A model generated the notes under the pieces. The model did no database searches. It saw only the letters and a program-made list of their open reading frames with translations, and had not been told where the DNA came from. DNA of 64,000 nucleotides from Seriola aureovittata (taxonomy: Eukaryota > Chordata > Actinopteri > Carangiformes > Carangidae): assembly GCF_021018895.1 (NCBI RefSeq), contig NC_079381.1:9612001-9676000 (forward strand), given 5' to 3'. Position numbers and translations under genes: made by a program. Positions 1-11,086 of this stretch are shown in pieces. Numbering within the stretch: position 1 is the first letter of the stretch; the number at the start of each line of letters is the position of its first letter.

Positions 1-44
1 CTGTGACACCTCCTACACAGCATTGCACATTTCTGCACTGATGT

Positions 45-372
45 ACAACTGGAGAAGAGGATTGTGGTGACAATTTACCTTGCATCGGGTACAGACTTCA
101 AGACACTGTCCAAGTTGTTTGGCATTGGAAAAATGTGTTTGACACATTCGTCATTTTACATGCACACTTCAGCGCCAATTTATTACTAGCCTTGAGGCTA
201 CAGATGACGGGAGATTACAGAAGGCTTTGAGGAGAGATGAGGGTTCCCAAACGTGGGGGAGCAATAGATGGCTCTCGCCTGCCCATCCCTGCCCCTTCCA
301 ACAATGGGGTACTTCAGTAGGAAAGGAAGTCATTCCATCATCTTACAAGCTGTTGTGGATCACCTCTCTCTG
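45..372 (+). pseudogene. Decayed PIF/Harbinger (HARBI1-type) transposase fragment
   Basis: Short in-frame blocks on the plus strand read LEKRIVVTIYLASGTDFKTL and SKLFGIGK near 49-135, then GFPNVGGAIDGSRLPIPAP near 240-297, then GYFSRKGSHSIILQAVVDH near 306-362. These match, in order, the conserved LASG..T...LFG.GK, GAIDGsh.PI and RKG.HSi.LQAVvD blocks of PIF/Harbinger nucleases, including the first catalytic Asp of GAIDG. Stop codons and frame changes separate the blocks, so it is non-functional. It lies in an LRP intron, antisense to that gene. Confidence 0.75.
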
Positions 373-374
373 TG

Positions 375-377
<3 letters not shown>

Positions 378-425
<48 letters not shown>
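378..425. repeat. (CA)n microsatellite
   Basis: About 23 uninterrupted CA units directly after the transposase remnant. Frames that cross it give meaningless Cys-Val peptides. Confidence 0.95.
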
Positions 426-427
<2 letters not shown>

Positions 428-649
428 ATATCAGCCGAGTACGTGGTCCTTTCACTGTGGCACAGGACACACTTGTGTGGTCTGAGTGATTGGATCTCAA
501 ATGCGTCCTCAGTGTGTCTTGGGCGCATTCACACCTGTACTTAGAGCAGTCCACTTGTGATCAGATCACCAAAGATGCATGTTAACCCATGTCTGAACAG
601 GGGCTGAGAAAGCATTCATAGCTACAAAGCCCATAACCTGACCACTCAC

Positions 650-874
650 TCTTATAGGGGCATCTTGTCACACATTTTTCATCAGATCCATCAGGGCAGT
701 CTCTCTTTCCATCACAGAGCAGTGTTGGGTTGATGCATAAAGATGAACCTGGACACAGAACTGAAGGACTGGTGCAGGGTGGCTTGGTGGGAGGCTGAGT
801 AACTGGTTCAACAGGTGCAGGAGGTTTATCCAAGTGATTTTCTGCAAGGATGGTGGTGGCAGTGTCTGTAGCAT
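650..874 (-). CDS. LRP-like exon 19: Pro/Thr linker and LDLa repeat 11 (cassette C, exon 1)
   Basis: Begins DATDTATT, with linker [14 protein letters not shown], then an LDLa module ([10 protein letters not shown] to CPDGSDEKC) ending CPYK. Donor GTGAGT, phase 1. The expected partner exon with two LDLa modules is not in 1-649. Confidence 0.86.
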
Positions 875-3800
875 CTACAAGTATCATACCCAGAGTTAGC
901 TGGAGAAGTGTTGAATTGAGGATATTGTCAAGTTTTTGATTATTTCAGAAAAAAAGACTTGCCGGCTTCATTGGCCACAGCAGGCCGTGCTCGTCTACAA
1001 AGCACTTCCACATTTATTCCGCTTCTCAAAAGCAACATTCACACAGAAACTCACCACATCCTTCTTCATCTGATCCATCCCGGCAGTCTCTCTCTCCATC
1101 ACAAACGTGAGTAAAGAGAACACATTCGCTCCCATCTCTGCAAAGTCTGGAGCCCATGCGACACTTCAGGATGTTTGCCCGAGCTGCTGGAGTGACTACA
1201 CTTGGACAGTCGACCTCGTCTGAGCCATCGTGGCAATGAGAGCGACCATCACAAACCAGACTCTTTGAAACGCAGCTTCGACGGTCTTTGCAGCGAAAAT
1301 CGTCTGGAAGAAAATCATTAGGATCTTTCTTAGTTTAAGGACACTTCTTAAACTCCAGAATTTTCAAATGAGTCAAATTATTATTATTTTTTAACATCTA
1401 TTGTTGTTAAAATAACATTTTGAACTAAACCACACTCCAGATTTGTGACTTACTTTTCAAAGGACATCTTTTCACACAGTTATTTTCATCAAAGCCATCA
1501 GGACAGTCTTTACGGCCATTGCAGAACTGGCTCGGTGAAATGCAGAGGTGAACAGAAGAGGCAGGACAGAGCACAGACGGGCTGCTGCAGGCTGGCACAG
1601 TCGGAGCCGGAGGTGTGGTAGGAGGAGGCATTTGGTTTGATGAATCGATGCTGGGTCTAGCTGGAATCATGGTCAGTACTGTGGCATCTTAAATATATGA
1701 ATCACATAGTAAGGTTAAACTATTTTTAACTAAATTGTCAAACATTATGGTTCATAGTTATAACGTAGACCAGCGAGACTTTGTCTTAAGAAACTTACCA
1801 CATCCTTCTTCATCTGATCCATCCTTACAGTCATTCTCTCCATCACACACATGACTGTATAAAACACACTCTATGCCATCTTTACATGGCTTTGAGCCCC
1901 TGCGACACTTCAGGACATTTGCCTCAATTGCAGGAGGATCTACAGCTGGACAGTCAACTTCGTCTGAGCCATCGTGACAATGAGAGCGACCATCACAAAC
2001 GAGATTCCTGTTGACACAACTTCTACTGTCCTTGCACTTGAAATCCTCTAATATTAACAGAGAAGGAAGAAAAGATGATTACAAATTCTCACAACTAGGA
2101 AATTCAAGTTAACAGCAAGTCAGTGGTGAATATGGTCCTACTCACATGGAGGTTTTAGATCTGCATATTGAGACTTTACCTTTAGATGGACATGTGGTAA
2201 CACAAAATTCCTCATCATCGCCATCAGGACAGTCCTTTTTACCATCGCACAGCTGGGCTTGTGAAAGGCAGACTGATGAGTGTCGGCACAGCACAGACGG
2301 TTCATTGCAAACTGGAGCACTGGGCACTATGGAAAATTACAGTTAGATCAAATTAAACACAAATGTCCTCCATCACAAATTACTATAATCCAATAATGAT
2401 TCCACCTTTAGATCAGAGAATCTGAAAAGTTTTTTGATTTGCTTTTAAAAAAAAACTGTTGCTTTAAGCTTGGTCTTGAGAAAAGTGCTGTTTTATATTT
2501 TCAGTTTTAAATGAAAAGGATAATGGAGTTAACATGAGCCATGATGGCACCGTAGATGTACCAAAGAAAACCACAAGCTACAGACTGTCAAATTTCAACA
2601 GAAAAAAAAAAAAACTATTCAAACCAAATTCAAGTGAAAGTAAAACAATGCCAAATAAAAATAACAACTTCTTCTTTCTGAATAAATCTGTTATTTTTCC
2701 TCCCCTCAGATTTAATTTAGTCTGACCTGTGCGAACATCCCTGAGTGCAGTGATTACACTGAGCACATGACCTCTGACTGTCATGTCTTGGATGGGGCTC
2801 CCATCACGCCGATCCCACAGAGTTATGACATCGTCAGAGAGAGACAACAGGAAGGGCTCAAAGGCAGCTACGACTGAGCCTGAAATGTTCCATCTTCTTC
2901 CAGCTTGGTGGCTTCTCTGTTGTAGCAAACTCATTGTCGCCAGGCCTGTAAAAGGTGCAAGGACCAAAACTTAACTGGTCTTAAAAAATGGAAAGTACTG
3001 AAACAATATCTTGGTTCAGAGCTCTTCTAAAGACTACGTCTACTTTTCAGGCTGTTTATACACCTTGAAATTAGATAATTCATTGAAAATGCTGCAACAA
3101 TTAATACTTCAAGCCCACGAGTCGCAGCTGGTGAGAAGTTTGAGGATGAGAAAGAACAAGATCACAATGATTGATATAAGTAACCAACCTGCCCTTTTTG
3201 AGTTCCAGAGCAGACTATTGGCCCTGAGGTCAAAGGCGATGTTCCCACTGACTCCTCCTGCTAACTGCAGTAACCCTTTAGCTTTGCCACCCGTCATGCT
3301 CATGGTGAGGATTTGGTCTTCCTCCAGCCAGAGGATCCCACCTCTCAGCCAGTCCAGATAAAAGTCTCGAATCTCCTTTGTGGTGCGGTAAAGCTGCTGT
3401 GGGTAATGACTGCCAGCTGCGGTGGTACCGATGGTGTATTGGTCACATGACACCCAATAAAGGCTTCCGCTCATCTGGTCTACTTTTATCAGACAAACTA
3501 AAGAAAAAAAAAAAAAAAAAGAATCGAAAGAGCAGACAACTGTAATGTGACAAAGTAGTGAGTCAGTCAACTCAGCTGTCTATCAGATAGGGCTGAAACT
3601 AACAATTACTATTAATTATTGATCCGTTTCCACTGACTGGTCAAAGCTAAAGAAAACAGTGAAAAATGTTATTGTAATTTATCCGACCAACACCCCATCC
3701 ATCATCTTCAAAATATTCAATTTACAGTGATGTAAAACAGCCTAAAGTAGAAAACTCAAAGCACGAACCCGGTAAAGGTGTTGGGACAACCTCAGTCTTG

Positions 3801-6800
3801 ACCTGCGTTAAACTGGTGCGTTGGACATGGCCAGTTTGGTTGGCCCAGTACAGCCAGTCTCTGTTCCAGTCCATATCCAATGACAGGATGCCGTCATCAG
3901 TGGTAAACAGCTGGGTATCAGATGACTCTTTGCCTGTAAACTCCAACAGGTTGATGTTGGTAATGGTAGCATATATAAATCTTGGATCTGTGGAACAAAA
4001 AAAGATTTTAATAACATCCTCATCGAGTTATCACAGGGCTGCAGAAAACATATGGCATATTAATCCCATAATGACCAGAAGTCTAAGGACAGATAACATT
4101 TTATAACCGAGCTTTATACCCATTTCCTAAGCTATAATTTTGGAATCAAAATGGCTCCAATTTCCTGAAATGAAATGAAAAGAGGGAAAGTTGCTTTAAC
4201 AAGCCGACTTCCTGTCACTAGATCAGGTTGGGCCTGAAAGAAACTAAAACTAAAATCAGCAATCAGTCTGTTAAAATGTATTACTTGTCCTTTACCAGAA
4301 AAAGGAAAAAGACATAAAATGCATATAATCATAAACATTTTGACATGACAACTTAAAATGATGGTAAACCTACATTCACATGTCCCATCAAGCAACAGTA
4401 TTTTGAAGTTTGGACAAGCACAGGTGAATCCAACAGGGTTGGCTTTAGTTAGCTGGCAGAGGTGGCATGGAGTGTTTACACATGCAGAAGAACCTGAGTG
4501 ATGACAAGATGAGATTAATGCGATTAAGTTTAGGTCCTGCAAAAACAACTGTGATGACTGTGAAAGATCTAACTTACACCGGCTTGTGACGGTATTTCTG
4601 CAGTTCATTATGTTATGGCTACATTTTTGTACATGAATCTATACACAAGAACAAAGTTAATACACTTGGTACACAATGGTTGTGTCATAAAATTAAGATA
4701 TCTGGGCACACTGCATATAAAAAGCACCATAGCCTCAAACATCAATGGAAATTCTGAGGGAGAAATAATTAACAGACGTTAAATCTATTGTTTCAGTAGA
4801 TACCTTGAGGCTGCTGTAGCTCATGATAAACAGTTAACAGTGGCAGTTGAGCTTTCAAAAGAAATTTCTTCTGGTTTGGTTGGTTCTGTGGAACCTGCCA
4901 CAGTCCTTTGTCATCAACCCAGTAGAATAAACTTTCAAAAACAGCCAGGCTGAGAGGCGCTCTCTTGTTGAACAGTCCTGTGAAGGAGTAACGGCCAGTC
5001 CCATCCACCTTCACCGTCTCTATAGACTGAAGATAATAATTATTACTGTATGAAAGATATCAAACAAACGGTTTCCAAAATTCATCCAGACTGATAAGCA
5101 AACTTTTCCATTTTCACTTATCAATAAACTGTGTGAATACAAATAGTGATAGATGGTGAAGCTGTATGTTGATATGACTTTTAATAATGGCAAGGAACTC
5201 AAGTGTAGTGATTCCTTGACCCTGTTCATTCATAACCTTATTGATGGGCAGAGTGATTATCTAGAGGAAATTTCTAATATGCAGGCTGCAATTTTCAGCA
5301 TGAGATAATGTCCTAATGTTTTAACTTTGTTCAGTTTCACTGATCAAAACAAATGCCATATTTGTAGCTCATGGATGGGCATGCAATAGCCCTGGAGGAG
5401 TCACAAATGTATCTACTATTTGTAAAAATCAGTTTATTTAAGTTAGTAAGCAGTGTACCCAATCACTAATGTGAAACAGACCATTGTACAGAAATATAGC
5501 TAGATTCTATTTTCTCAATAGCAGGGCACTGGTTTCATATTAATTTCATCATATCTTCCTTCTTTCTCTGTGCTTCAATTAGCTATAAAAATGCCCCGAG
5601 ATAAACGGTTAAAATAAAACTACATTTAATATTGCATTTTTATTGAAGAAGATATATCAAAAACATTGCATTGTTTACAGTAGTATTGCATTTAATTGTT
5701 TATTTGTAAATAAAATATAAAAACTCTCACCATCAGGGAAGAAAAGAGATGAAACTCTATCCTCCACTATGTCTGATGAACTCTGATGTGCTTTGTGTTT
5801 CTTTCTTTAGCTCACCTTCTTGAAGTCACTGATCCAGTACAGCCTCCTGGCAGCCACGTCAGCAGTGAGGCCGTGAGCAGACTGAGCAGTGAGGACTGTC
5901 ACAGAGCTTCTTTCTGACCCATCCATCCATGACTTCTCTAATGTCACCCTGTCACCTGGGCCGGCATCGATCCAGAACATCGAGCTAGGGGAGCAGATTT
6001 TTTTATTTTAAAGATGACATTAAAATAAAAAATGAGATTACTTTAAATTTAAATGCTATGTAACAGACAGAATAAAAGTCATCATACCTCTCCACAGGTA
6101 CAAGCACCAGATCTGATGGGCTGATGTTTTTGCTCAATAGAGTAGTGTAACTGTTCCCATCAGATGCCTGCATGTAGATCGATTCTGTCCTCTGATTGGT
6201 CCAGTAAAGGTTTCCATTCAGCCAATCACAAGCTAGACTCTTGATTCCAGGCTCTCCTGTTTAGAAATCATGGAAACTTGTTTAGAAATGTTGCTTTTTG
6301 TTTTGCATTTGTGGTCTGGAATGGATTTCATTATGATCCACAACTAGAACATGGACTGTGGCTAAAACTATGCTGTACAACAATAACAGTAAGACTCTTA
6401 ATAATTGGGCAAAAGGTATCATGTTCAAATATATTAGGTGTTTTGAGACAAACACTGAAGAATACAGTACATTCAGCTCAAAAAACGAAATAATGTGAAT
6501 ATAATTCATTGTCACTTTGTGTAGGCAGAGAAGTGACCAGTTTTATCAAATGAAAATCCAGTGCAGCTGTAATTATTATTTTGTATTAGCTCAGTGGTTC
6601 CCAGACTGTGTCTCCAGAACTCCACACAGGGTTGTAAATTAAATCTGAAGGAATATTAACAGGAGAGGAAGGCAGACAATAGAAAAAGAAAAAAAACCCA
6701 CTTCATTTACCCAAAATAATGTTCATTCCTCTATTCCTCTAATATTTGCTGCTTTCTCATGAATCACTTGATTCCTGGGTGTTTTGAGTCTTTTACAACT

Positions 6801-9800
6801 GGTAGACAAATGCAACTGGTCGTCACAAGTAAACACTGCTTTGCTTTAAGGGACCTCAAGACAAAAAGGCAATGAGCCACTCCAGCAGAATACCAAAAAG
6901 AAATTCATTCTTTCATGCTCTCTTGCTCCTGTCACTTCATACACCATATACAAAACTTGTCACAATTATAACACACAGCTGTATCATCATAATACATTTA
7001 AAAACTAAAACGCACACACAAACACACAATTTCTTGGGTGGACTCACCAGTGTAGGTTGTCCAGCTCTGTCGTCCATCACTTTTGTAAATGTTGCCACGG
7101 CTGTCAGCCCAGAAGTACCACCCGTGGGCGACGTCAAAGGTCAAAGCCACTGGATCAAACACCGAAGTCTGGATAACTTCAAACTGCTGAGACTTCACAT
7201 TTAACAGTCCCATAGATTTCCTCTGCACTGTCAGCAGTCTGGTAGCATTACCTGGACACATGTATAGACAAGGGTGCAGCTAGTGTGAATACTTGAATTG
7301 AGTATAGAAAGTAACATAACTAAAGACATTCACAAAAAAAAAACACTACATTTGGACATAAAATATATCTGGATGACTATTCAATATTCTGTGCACCTCA
7401 TTAAATATTTGACAATTTAATCATGCTTTTATCACCAAGATTTCAGGTGACAGTTTACATTTTGATGTTAACTCTCAATAGCTTAAATGACAAGTTCCAT
7501 CTTTGATCTTACTGATTTTCTTTTTTGGCTTTTGTCATCAGCCCAGCCACATCAGTAGCTCATTAACATGTCTCTTATCTTTTGTCCATGTGCACCTCAT
7601 GATGTTTGTTCTCGGGTTTGATCTTTTCAGAGGCTGAAACTAAATCCTAACTAGAGTCACACTGTTCAATTTAGTTTGTGATAAGCTCTAGATCTTAACC
7701 AGCAGAGTCATACTGGCATGTTGTTCAATGTGTCAAAAACATCTTTCATGTACTCAGTGATTTCCCTGGTACAAGAGGAGGCTTAGTGGGTACAAACAAC
7801 AAGGTGGAAGAGGCCACAATGTCTGATGATTACGTGACCTTAGATTTGGATAAATAGGGAAAACATTGCTTCATTACCTGTTGTTAGACATACGGATCCT
7901 CCAGTCAGTTTGAAGCCTTCTCTGCAATGGCAATAGTACGATCCGATGGTGTTAGTGCAGTGATGCGTACAGGGAGACAAAGGTGAGGCACACTCATCCA
8001 AATCTGGGGAGGGAAAATGGGTTTTAGCTTCACAAGCATGAGTTTTTCATCAAAAACAGACTTCCCAGGACTGTGAAACAGTCTTCCGAAGGGAACTTTG
8101 TGAAAGCTTCCTCTGAAAACTCAACATGCTTCTGAATCTTTTCATTTTGCTGATGTAACTGGGGTAAAGGGTCCAGGATGGTACTGTAAAGGGCAGAGCC
8201 ATTCCAGACTGCTATATTTTGTTTTCACTCCATTGTTATCAGAGTTTTTGTAATCTAACCCTTATAAAATCAATTACCCTGCCAATAAAATTTGAAGTAA
8301 ACAGTTTTTTTTTTTCACACCCCACATACCTCCACACACTGCTCCATTGGCAGAGAGCTTATATCCAACAGGACAGGCACAGAGAGCCCCCCAGGGCTCG
8401 TCGACACACACATGGCTACAGCCGCCGTTCTTCATAGAGCAAATACGACCTGCAAGAGGTGCAATGTGAAGCATGAAACAGCTCACGATTACAGAAATTC
8501 ACACACATGCATTTGAGTGCATTGAGTTTCTTGAGATTGATAAACATCAGCAGCAGCAAAGTGTCAGAAAATGCTGCAACAAACTACCTATCAGTGAAAT
8601 TCATTCAATCAGTGCCAAAACTTACCACAGGTTATGGGCTCGTCACTGCCATCTGAGCAGTGAACCTGCCCGTCGCACCTCTCTTCAGGAGACAGACATG
8701 ACCCGTCAGGACACCGTGTGCTGCCTTCAACACACGGACCTGTGATAGGACAGATAATCAGTGCTTTGGCTTCAAATCAACAGTTTCTCTACAGACTATG
8801 TTCACTCAGACTCTGTTCATGTTGGGCTGGTTGTTTTTTTTTTTTGAGGAGTGTTTATTTGAGTCCTAATATTAATATAGCAATATATCCTAAAGGCTAG
8901 GAATCTCAATACTCAGAAAAATGAAACCATTTCTATCTGCACTGCTACAGCAGATGCCACCAGAGATCCTTCAAAATATATTTCACTCAATAGTGCTATA
9001 CATGAACACAGACTGACACATCCATGTGGCATTCAACCTGCTCATCTTTCTCACCACAGTCCACTTCGTCAGAGTTGTCTATACAGTCGTTCAGTCCATT
9101 GCAGTGCAGCTCTTTGGGGATACACATGTGGTTTCGACAGGTCCAGTCTGAGTTCAAACAGCCGTAAGTGGTTGTACAGTTCTCCTCATCAGAGCCGGTG
9201 GGACACTGGTTTTGTCCGTCACAGCGGGCCGACGCGTCGACACAGCCGACAGAGTCCATGCAAGGAAACTGACCTGCGGGACATTCAGGGGAACCTGGTG
9301 CTGCTGCAGGAAAGAAAATAAAAAGGCACCATGAAAGGAAATGCACATAAAGGGGAAGGGGAAGAGTGAATTAATTAAATAGAAACTTATCTACCTATGA
9401 CTCAATACAACCTATATTTTAACTTCAGGAGCGGCAGATGTATCCCATACGATTGCTGCTGATTCCATTAAAAGTTGTTGCTTGTTAAATATTTTAGACT
9501 CTCTTCGAGACATAATCTAAATGATATATTAGTGCCAAGAATATGTTTTGTAGAAGGACAGGAAGTATATCTACCAGCGCAGTCCATTTCATCAGATCCA
9601 TCCAGGCAGTCTCCATCTCCATCACATCTCCACACATCAGGGATGCAGTTTCCATCATCACACTGCCACTGGCCTTGATGGCATCCCAATAGTTGTCCTA
9701 CACACACACAGGGAGAGGAAGATAGTATTAAAAAAGTACAAACAAGAAATACGATGGAAGCTCAGAAAATATGACAGGCCTCTGTCACTGATTGAGTAAA

Positions 9801-11086
9801 AGCCACTGATTAGATGAATTGTTTAATTTGTCTAAAATTAGACACAAACTTTTAGATTGGAAAGGTGATTTCCTCTGACAATTTGATGGCCACTGAAATT
9901 ATACTTTCTGTAAGGTTTGGCTATTTAGGGAGCCGCTTGGAAAGTCTTTGAAGTCTTCTGAGCCACTGACACATAATAGGAAATGCAACAGAACAGCATG
10001 CAAACATTACATATTCTTTTTTTCCTTCACTATTGTGCCTGTGATTTGGAGCCACACAGTAACTTAGGGCTAAGCAATATTTTACAACAATAAACAGAAA
10101 TGTAATCGAATAAAGCTGCCAAGTGACCAGAGCCAGAGGTTTAATTTGTGTAAGCCATGTCAAATCCTGTTGTGCTGAGTTCCTTGTTATGGCTAACATC
10201 TGGGACAGTGTGGATTCAAAAGAAAAAAAACAAAAAAAAAAACAACTCCAATTGACATGGTTCAGGATTTACAGAAACCCACCTGAAGTTCCTGTCCAAA
10301 AATCAAATCACAAATTTGCCCCAAAGGGATTTACAACCAGTACAACATACACCCTCTATTCCTCTATTAAAACATCCAGAAATCCCTTCAACAGGAAGGA
10401 GAAAAGAAAAACTACAGAGTTAGAGCTAAAAAAAAAAAATTGCATATAGCTACATAAAAGAAAGGTCAAACAAAATCACTGTGGAAACAAGCACTTGCAC
10501 ATGGTCAAATGAACCAGTCTGGTTCAGCTTCAAAGGCTCCAAAACCCAATTCCTGCCTCTTAACCACTTTTGAATTAATTTTATTCTAAATCTGGCACAA
10601 AGAAATAGGAACATTGGCAGGTGCTCACTTGAAGGCCCTCAAAGTGTTTAATGTTTCCTATGTAAAATTACCTAACTGGTAAACTGACACTCTCCTTTAG
10701 AATAGGACACAGTATTGTACAAATACACAGGTTGGATTTGAATTAGTCAACCTCATTGGAAAGATGAAGTAACTCCAATTGAAACTGTCCAACTTGAGTT
10801 CGAAAAACGCTTTGTAGGCCTGACCATTCATCTGCGTGTCATGAGTGAAAATGCGGCCCAAGAGTGAGCGCCATTTTGCTTCCTTTACATTTATAATCTA
10901 AACAAGTTATCCAAACAGCCCTGCCGGTTATTTAAGTGAAAATGAACGCTTTAGCAGAAGGTTACATTCACAGACTTTGGCTAAAGTCCCACACATGACT
11001 TGAATACTAATATTTAAAACGTTGTTACCTCCGGAAATTCTCAGATTTGCCAGAAAAATCAAACAAATGAACTGGTGGAAGTCCAT
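650..11086 (-). CDS. LDL-receptor-related protein-like gene, 5' part, 19 coding exons (3' end off window)
   Basis: The encoded protein has, in order, a signal peptide, 4 LDL-receptor class A (LDLa) repeats, 2 EGF-like modules (the second calcium-binding type, DLDEC), a six-bladed YWTD-type propeller, an EGF-like module, a second propeller, then at least 7 more LDLa repeats. Exons (high to low): 11029-11086, 9575-9697, 9055-9300, 8626-8739, 8330-8449, 7878-8003, 7048-7251, 6088-6256, 5816-5984, 4804-5017, 4374-4493, 3769-3987, 3189-3497, 2727-2945, 2180-2326, 1799-2047, 1454-1687, 1055-1303, 650-874. Phases agree at every junction, giving 3,514 nt. Most exons are phase 1-1, typical of the LDLR family. 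No transmembrane or NPxY tail lies in the window, so the 3' part is to the left. The family binds and internalises lipoproteins, vitellogenin and other ligands. A teleost lrp13-like or LRP1/2-like receptor is possible, but I cannot assign the ortholog. Confidence 0.9.
1055..1303 (-). CDS. LRP-like exon 18: LDLa repeats 9-10 (cassette B, exon 2)
   Basis: Double LDLa exon ([30 protein letters not shown]). Near twin of exon 16 at the same length, 249 nt, phase 1-1. Confidence 0.88.
1454..1687 (-). CDS. LRP-like exon 17: Pro/Thr linker and LDLa repeat 8 (cassette B, exon 1)
   Basis: Begins DATVLTM, runs through a Pro/Thr-rich linker ([15 protein letters not shown]), then an LDLa module ([10 protein letters not shown] to [10 protein letters not shown]) ending CPLK. 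234 nt, phase 1-1. Confidence 0.87.
1799..2047 (-). CDS. LRP-like exon 16: LDLa repeats 6-7 (cassette A, exon 2)
   Basis: Double LDLa exon ([10 protein letters not shown], then [10 protein letters not shown], then [10 protein letters not shown]). 249 nt, phase 1-1. It closely resembles exon 18, including its 3' end at the splice donor. Confidence 0.88.
2180..2326 (-). CDS. LRP-like exon 15: LDLa repeat 5 (cassette A, exon 1)
   Basis: LDLa module with [14 protein letters not shown] and [10 protein letters not shown], ending CPSK. The donor is GGTAAAG at 2179. A second GT at 2145 leaves the frame out of phase, so the upstream donor was chosen. 147 nt, phase 1-1. Confidence 0.85.
2727..2945 (-). 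CDS. LRP-like exon 14: propeller 2, part 3
   Basis: Closes propeller 2 with [17 protein letters not shown]. Exons 12-14 total 249 codons. The next exon is an LDLa module, so no EGF module follows this propeller in the window. 219 nt, phase 1-1. Confidence 0.78.
3189..3497 (-). CDS. LRP-like exon 13: propeller 2, part 2
   Basis: Contains [30 protein letters not shown] and [11 protein letters not shown]. The YWTD signatures here are worn compared with propeller 1. 309 nt, phase 1-1. Confidence 0.82.
3769..3987 (-). CDS. LRP-like exon 12: propeller 2, part 1
   Basis: Contains [19 protein letters not shown]. 219 nt, phase 1-1. Confidence 0.83.
4374..4493 (-). CDS. LRP-like exon 11: EGF-like module 3
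   Basis: EGF-like module with the cysteine core [11 protein letters not shown] then [10 protein letters not shown]. 120 nt, phase 1-1. It joins propellers 1 and 2. Confidence 0.83.
4804..5017 (-). CDS. LRP-like exon 10: propeller 1, part 4
   Basis: Contains VKVDGTGR and [13 protein letters not shown] and ends in HELQQPQG, the usual join to an EGF module. 214 nt, phase 0 in and phase 1 out. Exons 7-10 give about 250 residues, the size of one six-bladed propeller. Confidence 0.85.
5816..5984 (-). CDS. LRP-like exon 9: propeller 1, part 3
   Basis: Contains [12 protein letters not shown] and [13 protein letters not shown], two YWTD-like strands. 169 nt, phase 2 in and phase 0 out. Confidence 0.86.
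6088..6256 (-). CDS. LRP-like exon 8: propeller 1, part 2
   Basis: Contains [18 protein letters not shown], a classic YWTD blade. 169 nt, phase 1 in and phase 2 out, complementary to the next exon. Confidence 0.88.
7048..7251 (-). CDS. LRP-like exon 7: propeller 1, part 1
   Basis: YWTD-type blades with the motif [15 protein letters not shown]. Phase 1-1, 204 nt. Confidence 0.85.
7878..8003 (-). CDS. LRP-like exon 6: calcium-binding EGF module 2
   Basis: Starts DLDEC and contains the [12 protein letters not shown] core of a calcium-binding EGF module. Phase 1-1, 126 nt. It lies directly before propeller 1, as in the LDLR/LRP family. Confidence 0.88.
8330..8449 (-). CDS. LRP-like exon 5: EGF-like module 1
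   Basis: Six-cysteine EGF-like module ([13 protein letters not shown], then CACPVGYKL). Phase 1-1, 120 nt. The NGGCSH pattern is typical of EGF modules that precede YWTD propellers. Confidence 0.87.
8626..8739 (-). CDS. LRP-like exon 4: LDLa repeat 4
   Basis: One LDLa module beginning [14 protein letters not shown] and ending [11 protein letters not shown]. Phase 1-1, 114 nt. It closes the N-terminal LDLa cluster. Confidence 0.87.
9055..9300 (-). CDS. LRP-like exon 3: LDLa repeats 2 and 3
   Basis: Two complete LDLa modules with the ends [10 protein letters not shown] and [10 protein letters not shown], phase 1-1. The acceptor is a CAGCAG tandem (NAGNAG). Use of the upstream AG extends the exon to 9303 and adds one alanine. 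Confidence 0.88.
9575..9697 (-). CDS. LRP-like exon 2: LDLa repeat 1
   Basis: Six-cysteine LDLa module with the calcium-binding acidic end ([11 protein letters not shown]). Phase 1-1, 123 nt. The exon begins just after the signal peptide ([12 protein letters not shown]). Confidence 0.88.
11029..11086 (-). CDS. LRP-like exon 1: start codon and signal peptide
   Basis: The ATG at 11086-11084 opens [19 protein letters not shown], a short hydrophobic secretory signal, followed by a GTAACA donor in phase 1. Phase and sense match the first LDLa exon. The reading frame stays open upstream, but the first in-frame ATG is this one. Confidence 0.75.

Noticed and set aside
360..554. Reading frames through CA/GT repeats giving Cys-Val or Thr-His peptides, here and at 31.2, 47.7, 50.1, 58.8, 61.9 and 63.8 kb
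   Set aside because: Dinucleotide repeats stay open in several frames. These are not genes.
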